Source of the DNA: Negativicutes bacterium | GTDB lineage: Bacteria; Bacillota; Negativicutes; Sporomusales; JAOACF01 | Length of the DNA stretch: 33,366 nucleotides | Assembly (NCBI GenBank): GCA_026417995.1 | Contig: JAOACF010000009.1 | Span: 1 to 33,366 of the forward strand | Direction of reading: 5' to 3' | In this document: positions 28,783 through 33,366 of the stretch, in pieces | Layout of the letters: every line of letters starts with the position of its first letter | Numbering within the stretch: position 1 is the first letter of the stretch | The notes under the pieces: generated by a model | Database searches by the model: none | What the model was told of the DNA's origin: nothing | The model's input: the letters and a program-made list of their open reading frames with translations, nothing else | Program-made: the position numbers and the translations under genes

Positions 28783-29647
28783 AGGCGCAACCTCCTTTGG
28801 CGCGCCGCGCCGCCGTCTCCAGCGCGCGGATAACAACCTGTCGGGCTAAGTCACCCCGATATTCTGCACTGGAACGAATGTCGCTAATTGGTCTCACCAG
28901 TTTTTCCGCCATCGTTCCTGCTGTCTTAAATGTAGAGGCTGCAAGCGTTTGTCCGCGCAGCCAATCTTCTATTGCCAAAAGACGTATCGGGGTTGGCGCG
29001 ACAGCGCCCATCGCCAGCCGTACATCTTTGATTTTGTCGCCGTCAATTGTTATCCATGCCGCCCCATTGACAACGGCAATCGCCAGCGCTTTCCGCTTAC
29101 CAAATTTTACAAAAGCTGAACCTTGGTTTTGCCCGCTCGCCGGTACTTTGATGCGGCTGATAATCTGGCCGGGCTTAAGGCACGTCCGGCCAGTCCCGGT
29201 AAACAGGTCGGCTACAAGTATGGCAGAAATCCCGGTACGGCTTTGAATTTCGGCTTCGGCGTTGAGCGCCAGAAGCGCGGGAGCGGTATCAGCGGCGGGA
29301 GATGCGTTGACAATATTGCCGCCAATGGTAGCTATATGGCGGATTTGAGGCGAACCGACCTCGCCGGCAGCTTCGTACAGCGCCGTCGCCGCTGCTCGCA
29401 GCCTGGCGGAAGCGGTAATTTCGTAATGAGTAACCAAAGCTCCAATCGAAAAGCAATGCGGACATTCCTCAATCCCTTTCATGGCGGCAATGCCGTTAAT
29501 ATCGACTACCGCTTTAGGGTCAATGAGTTTTTCTTTCCATTTCACTATCAAATCGGTGCCGCCTGCCAGCAAAGAATATTGCTCCAGACTGTCAAGCGTT
29601 GCGAACAAATTCTCCAATGTACGGGGAGCATGATATACAAATGGCAT
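28775..29647 (-). CDS. ndhF: Nicotinate dehydrogenase FAD subunit
   Basis: YSLLAGGTDLIVKWKEKLIDPKAVVDING; GEVGSPQIRHIATIGGNIVNASPAADTAPALLAL; CO-dehydrogenase flavoprotein family. Confidence 0.92.
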   Translation of the reverse strand: MPFVYHAPRTLENLFATLDSLEQYSLLAGGTDLIVKWKEKLIDPKAVVDINGIAAMKGIEECPHCFSIGALVTHYEITASARLRAAATALYEAAGEVGSPQIRHIATIGGNIVNASPAADTAPALLALNAEAEIQSRTGISAILVADLFTGTGRTCLKPGQIISRIKVPASGQNQGSAFVKFGKRKALAIAVVNGAAWITIDGDKIKDVRLAMGAVAPTPIRLLAIEDWLRGQTLAASTFKTAGTMAEKLVRPISDIRSSAEYRGDLARQVVIRALETAARRAKGGCACG

Positions 29648-29720
29648 ACTATCACCTCCGGCGCCTTCTCTCTACCTCATCATAAGCAAGATTCATGCCA
29701 ACGAATTTGCCAATCTCATA

Positions 29721-29747
29721 GGAGAAGGGGCCTTAAGCCCCTTCTCC
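29721..29747. other. Perfect 11-bp inverted repeat (strong RNA hairpin) between transporter and ndhF genes
   Basis: GGAGAAGGGGC-CTTAA-GCCCCTTCTCC; no U-tract on the minus (coding) strand. Confidence 0.85.
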
Positions 29748-29756
29748 TTCGCCTAT

Positions 29757-31097
29757 TTAAACTGATTTAGTCTTAGCGAGATCTTCAAGCGATTTTTGCT
29801 TGGTCTCTTCGCCTAAAACAACAATGTTCAGAGCAACAATCATCATAACGGCCGTAAACATGGCGAAAACTGTACCGAACTTTTCCGGGCCGGTCATAAT
29901 CCAACCAACAATGATCGGGGCAAGAATTCCGCCGATACGGCCGAAGGCGGCTGCGCAGCCAACACCGGTCGCACGGGCGTGAGTCGGATACATTTCCGGC
30001 GTATACGTATAAACAACGCCCCATGCTCCCAAGTTAAAGAAGGACATCAGGCAGCCCCACAAGAGAATTTCGGCGCCGGTCTTCGCGCCGCCGAACATAT
30101 AGGCGCATACGGCGCAAGCGGCAATGAAGGAGGACAACGTCGCTTTGCGGCCAACACGGTCAACCAGATACGCAGCCACAAAGTAGCCGGGAATTTGCGC
30201 CAGCGTCATCCACATGACAAACTCGAACGACCGGATCAAATTATGCCCGCTCTTTACCAGGAGTGAAGGCAGCCAGGTGAAGATGCCGTAATACGAGAAG
30301 ACGATGCCAAACCAGAGAATCCAAAGGCAGATTGTACGTTTGAGATACATTCCCTGCCACAGTTCGGCGAAAGTGAAGGCAGCCTTAGCTCCCGCACTTT
30401 TCTCGGCGGCAGAGGGAGGCGATCCTACCGGTACACCCAGCTCGCGCTCAATTTTGGCAACAACTTCGTGCGCCTCATCGTAGCGGCCTTTGTTCACAAG
30501 GTACATAGCCGATTCGGGAACGACCTGCCATAGCCAGAATACGGCGAGCGCCGGAAGAGCGCCAATGAAGAAGGCAACCTGCCAGCCGTATTTGGGGATA
30601 ATGAGATATGAAATGACGGCAGCGGCCAGCCAGCCAATAGCCCAGGCGCTTTCCAGCAGTACAATCATCATGCCGCGCTGCCTGGCAGGTGCATATTCAC
30701 TCATCAGTGTAACGGCAACAGGCAATTGCCCGCCTACGCCGAAGCCAACTAAAAAGCGGAAAAAGAGCAGTGACTCATAATTCCAGGCAATACCGCAAAG
30801 ACCGGTGGCGATACTATAAATCACCAAGGTACCGGCGAAAACCCGCTTGCGGCCAAACTTGTCGGCAATAGTCCCGGATAAAATAGCGCCTACCGCCATA
30901 CCTACCAAACCTATACTGCCGATAAAGCCAATCTGAGCGGAGGTAAGCTTCCAGGACTCGATCATTTTGGCCAGTACAAAGGCCACGATTCCTGTATCCA
31001 TCGAGTCAAACGCCCAGCCGAGCATCATAAGAAACAATAAACGCCAGTGAAACTTCCCCAAGGGCAAATTGCTAAGACGATCGGAAATACTTGCCAT
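29757..31097 (-). CDS. MFS transporter, aromatic acid:H+ symporter / NiaP-like, probable nicotinate importer
   Basis: About 12 hydrophobic segments; MLGWAFDSMDTGIVAFVLAKM, GTIADKFGRKRVF, RFLVGFGVGGQLPVAVTLMSEY; first gene of the operon. AAAGGAGGTTAAATATCA before ATG. Confidence 0.85.
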   Translation of the reverse strand: MASISDRLSNLPLGKFHWRLLFLMMLGWAFDSMDTGIVAFVLAKMIESWKLTSAQIGFIGSIGLVGMAVGAILSGTIADKFGRKRVFAGTLVIYSIATGLCGIAWNYESLLFFRFLVGFGVGGQLPVAVTLMSEYAPARQRGMMIVLLESAWAIGWLAAAVISYLIIPKYGWQVAFFIGALPALAVFWLWQVVPESAMYLVNKGRYDEAHEVVAKIERELGVPVGSPPSAAEKSAGAKAAFTFAELWQGMYLKRTICLWILWFGIVFSYYGIFTWLPSLLVKSGHNLIRSFEFVMWMTLAQIPGYFVAAYLVDRVGRKATLSSFIAACAVCAYMFGGAKTGAEILLWGCLMSFFNLGAWGVVYTYTPEMYPTHARATGVGCAAAFGRIGGILAPIIVGWIMTGPEKFGTVFAMFTAVMMIVALNIVVLGEETKQKSLEDLAKTKSV

Positions 31098-31196
31098 TGA
31101 TATTTAACCTCCTTTTTTTTGTACAATTTCATTTGTATGCCTTTTCCCGGTCAGCCTCCCCTCCTCCATGCGTATTGAACCTGTGCATAATTTTTT

Positions 31197-31212
31197 TGCA
31201 AGAATTATGCCA
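31197..31212 (-). promoter_or_regulatory. Sigma-54 (-24/-12) promoter for the nicotinate operon
   Basis: Minus strand TGGCATAATTCTTGCA; GG and GC elements exactly 12 nt apart; predicted +1 near 31186, 89-nt leader to the MFS start. Confidence 0.8.
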
Positions 31213-31242
31213 AATTTCACAAGTGTCCGGCAAAATTCTTGT

Positions 31243-31289
31243 AAAAAATAAAAAACCGATGCTTTGCCCAAAACAAGCAAAGACATCGG
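31243..31289 (-). terminator. Intrinsic terminator of the sigma-54 activator gene
   Basis: Minus strand CCGATGtCTTTGC-TTGTTTTGG-GCAAAGCATCGG followed by TTTTTTATTTTTT; 12-bp stem with one bulged base. Confidence 0.85.
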
Positions 31290-31415
31290 CGTCTAAACTT
31301 TTGTTATTTTACATTTTTACTAAAAATAATAGTATTTTTTTAGCAAATTGTCAAATATTCTTTTTTAAGGAAAACAATAAGATCTCATACACAAACATGC
31401 CGTCTATTTCATTCC

Positions 31416-31431
31416 GTTTCATTTTTGCAAT
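31416..31431 (-). promoter_or_regulatory. Possible degenerate half-site of the 31479-31520 inverted repeat
   Basis: Minus strand ATTGCAAAAATGAAAC vs repeat arm ATTGCAATTATGAAAT, 13/16 identical. Confidence 0.35.
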
Positions 31432-31478
31432 GTTTCTGTCAATAAAGGTACCCGACCGCACAATATCTAGTGTTGATC

Positions 31479-31520
31479 GACATTTCATAATTGCAATGGA
31501 TATTGCAATTATGAAATGTC
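31479..31520. repeat. Perfect 19-bp inverted repeat (4-bp spacer), candidate UAS for the sigma-54 activator
   Basis: GACATTTCATAATTGCAAT-GGAT-ATTGCAATTATGAAATGTC; overlaps the regulator stop codon (31509..31511). Confidence 0.8.
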
Positions 31521-33095
31521 TTCTTTTACTATTTCTAAGTCTACCATCTTGCGCCAAAGCGTAGTCGTACTGATACCCAATAATTGCGCCGCTTCTTTTT
31601 TTGCTCCGTTTGTAAGCTTTAAAGCGCGTACAATGCTTTCCCGCTCAGCCGCAGCAACGACCTCGGCGAGAGAGGCCATAGGCTGCTTTTTGGGGGTATG
31701 CTCATTCTGCAAATAGTGAGGGAGATGCTCGATTTCAATGATATTATCATTCACGCCAATTACGTTCATCGCATACTCAATGCAATTTTGCAGCTCGCGT
31801 ACATTTCCCGGCCATGAATAACTGCAAAGCCGCGACAAAGCTGCATCCGATATTCCGATGATGAATTTTCCCAGAAGCTTGTTAAACCTGTTAATCAGCG
31901 CCCGGACCAAGTCAGGAATATCATCGGCGCGCTCCCGGAGCGGCGGCACCTTGATTTGCACAACATTCAAGCGATAGTACAGATCTTCCCTGAAGCGGCC
32001 CGACCTTACCATTTCGGCTAAATCCCGGTTCGTAGCCGCGATGACCCGAACATCAATGCGCAAAGGCTTAACGCCGCCAATACGGGTTACTTCGCGTTCC
32101 TGCAAGACGCGCAGCAGCTTGCTCTGCAGATTGAAATCCATTTCGCTGAGCTCATCGAGAAAAATGGTACCTCCGTCCGCCTGCTCAAAAGCGCCGGGGC
32201 TGCCGTGCTTTTTGGCTCCGGTAAAAGCGCCCTCTTCATAACCGAATAAATAACTTTCCACGATTGAAGCCGGCATGGCGCCGCAGTTGATGGCGACAAA
32301 CGGCTTGCTGCGCCGGTCGCTGTGATTGTGGATGGACTGAGCGAACAGTTCTTTCCCTGTCCCGGTTTCCCCGTAAATCAAAATAGAAGACACTCCCCGC
32401 GACACGAACGCAGCCATGCTTTTAACTTTTTGAATGGTCTCGCTATTGCCCACAATATCAGTAAAATTATAGCGGGCATATTGGAATTTTTTTACTTCTT
32501 CAATTAATTTGCGCTGGCGCTGCACGCCATGCTCGTTATTAAAACCAAAACCAAAAGATTGCGTAATCGGAATCCGTACCGCAATTGCTCCGGCTTCCGA
32601 GGTTGACTCGCCGATTACCGGCCGCTGGCTTTGCATCGCCCGTTTGGCCGCCTCACTAACCCGGCCGATAAAACGAAAGTTGTCCAATCCTTCAAAACCG
32701 ACACTGGCAGTTCGCCGGCCTTCCGCATCAAACAAAACCGCCTCTCCTCCGGCTACCCGGGCTATAAACGGCAAAGCCTGCTTAAGTGATTCATATAGCT
32801 GCTCATCGCGCTTGAGCCGTTCGAAATTGCTGGCACATAGAACATATTCACCCAACGGCAACGCCCAGGCTTCAGCGCTGGCCACCACTTGCGACGGCCC
32901 GGCCTCCACTTTTTCTGTCTGCGCTGCGTGTTTGGCCAGTTCAAAAATCCGTCCTTTGAAGTCTACAACCTCTCTGCCTTCGGAATCAACCGTCTTGAGC
33001 CTCATCCCGGTCCTATCGGTAACAGTTGCATAACCGCCGGTAACCCGCGCGATGATCGGCAGAGCGTCAAGTAACACGGGCAGCAAGTCTGCCAT
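31509..33095 (-). CDS. Sigma-54 interaction domain transcriptional activator (AAA+ enhancer-binding protein) with duplicated N-terminal sensor segment
   Basis: Walker A GETGTGKELFAQSIHNHS, GAFTGAKKHGSPGAFEQADGGTIFLDE, LQSKLLRVLQEREVTRIGG, WPGNVRELQNCIEYA, Fis-type HTH KKEAAQLLGISTTTLWRKM. Confidence 0.95.
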   Translation of the reverse strand: MADLLPVLLDALPIIARVTGGYATVTDRTGMRLKTVDSEGREVVDFKGRIFELAKHAAQTEKVEAGPSQVVASAEAWALPLGEYVLCASNFERLKRDEQLYESLKQALPFIARVAGGEAVLFDAEGRRTASVGFEGLDNFRFIGRVSEAAKRAMQSQRPVIGESTSEAGAIAVRIPITQSFGFGFNNEHGVQRQRKLIEEVKKFQYARYNFTDIVGNSETIQKVKSMAAFVSRGVSSILIYGETGTGKELFAQSIHNHSDRRSKPFVAINCGAMPASIVESYLFGYEEGAFTGAKKHGSPGAFEQADGGTIFLDELSEMDFNLQSKLLRVLQEREVTRIGGVKPLRIDVRVIAATNRDLAEMVRSGRFREDLYYRLNVVQIKVPPLRERADDIPDLVRALINRFNKLLGKFIIGISDAALSRLCSYSWPGNVRELQNCIEYAMNVIGVNDNIIEIEHLPHYLQNEHTPKKQPMASLAEVVAAAERESIVRALKLTNGAKKEAAQLLGISTTTLWRKMVDLEIVKEDIS

Positions 33096-33106
33096 ATGGC
33101 CACCTC

Positions 33107-33135
33107 ATGGATGTAAAATTACCTGTTACATCCAT
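33107..33135. promoter_or_regulatory. 10-bp perfect inverted repeat upstream of the activator gene, candidate autoregulatory operator
   Basis: ATGGATGTAA-AATTACCTG-TTACATCCAT, about 12 bp upstream of the activator start codon. Confidence 0.5.
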
Positions 33136-33166
33136 TTTCATATACGCTTGTTATCCTGTCAATGTC

Positions 33167-33366
33167 TTACAGCAAATACCTAAGCCATACGTAAGCATGG
33201 GAAATAACAATCGATACCAGCATCAGCGGAAAAGCAAAGTATAAGAAGTTCCGGAAAGAAATGGTATAGCCGTTTTTTTCCGCGATGCCGGCTACAACTA
33301 CATTGGCAGAGGCACCGATCAGCGTTCCGTTGCCGCCCAGGCACGCTCCTAATGCCAGCGACCACC
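33167..33366 (-). CDS. C-terminal fragment of an ArsB/CitM (SLC13-like) ion transporter, truncated by window edge
   Basis: Hand translation of the minus strand: [78 protein letters not shown] is typical of this family. Confidence 0.85.
   Translation of the reverse strand, partial: WSLALGACLGGNGTLIGASANVVVAGIAEKNGYTISFRNFLYFAFPLMLVSIVISHAYVWLRYLL

Noticed and set aside
31479-31520. Inverted repeat as an intrinsic terminator
   Set aside because: AT-rich stem, no U-tract on either strand; a canonical terminator is present at 31243-31289.
33180-33365. 61-aa minus ORF listed at the right edge
   Set aside because: Wrong frame; the neighbouring minus-strand frame ending at 33167 gives a clear ArsB/CitM-type C-terminus.
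1-33366. CRISPR arrays, tRNA/rRNA genes, transposases, phage genes or toxin-antitoxin modules
   Set aside because: Looked for direct-repeat arrays and typical protein motifs; none seen. Gene content is metabolic throughout.

Overview
The window contains a nearly complete anaerobic nicotinate (niacin) fermentation locus of the Eubacterium barkeri type. On the minus strand (about 31.1 kb down to 11.5 kb) a tightly packed set of 18 genes encodes: an MFS transporter, four-subunit nicotinate dehydrogenase (ndhF, S, L, M), enamidase, 6-hydroxynicotinate reductase, a UPF0280/ApbE-like protein, a DUF1185 protein, 2-(hydroxymethyl)glutarate dehydrogenase and dehydratase, 2,3-dimethylmalate dehydratase (dmdA, dmdB), B12-dependent 2-methyleneglutarate mutase, 3-methylitaconate isomerase, a GlmL/MutL-like ATPase-fold protein, 2,3-dimethylmalate lyase and a soluble chemoreceptor. 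Upstream lies a sigma-54 enhancer-binding regulator with a duplicated N-terminal sensor-like segment. By eye I find a very good -24/-12 promoter in front of the transporter gene, an intrinsic terminator behind the regulator, and a perfect 19-bp inverted repeat overlapping the regulator stop codon that could be the enhancer (UAS). The left part holds a thiolase/CoA-transferase cluster with a nitroreductase, a PucR-type regulator preceded by an untracked 33-aa membrane mini-ORF, a class III aminotransferase plus aldehyde dehydrogenase pair, a LysR regulator and a membrane pyrophosphatase (hppA). The far right edge is the C-terminus of an ArsB/CitM-type transporter in a frame not listed in the ORF track. 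The protein families suggest a Sporomusa-like Negativicute, but this is inference. All product calls come from reading motifs and recalled family resemblance; no database search was run.
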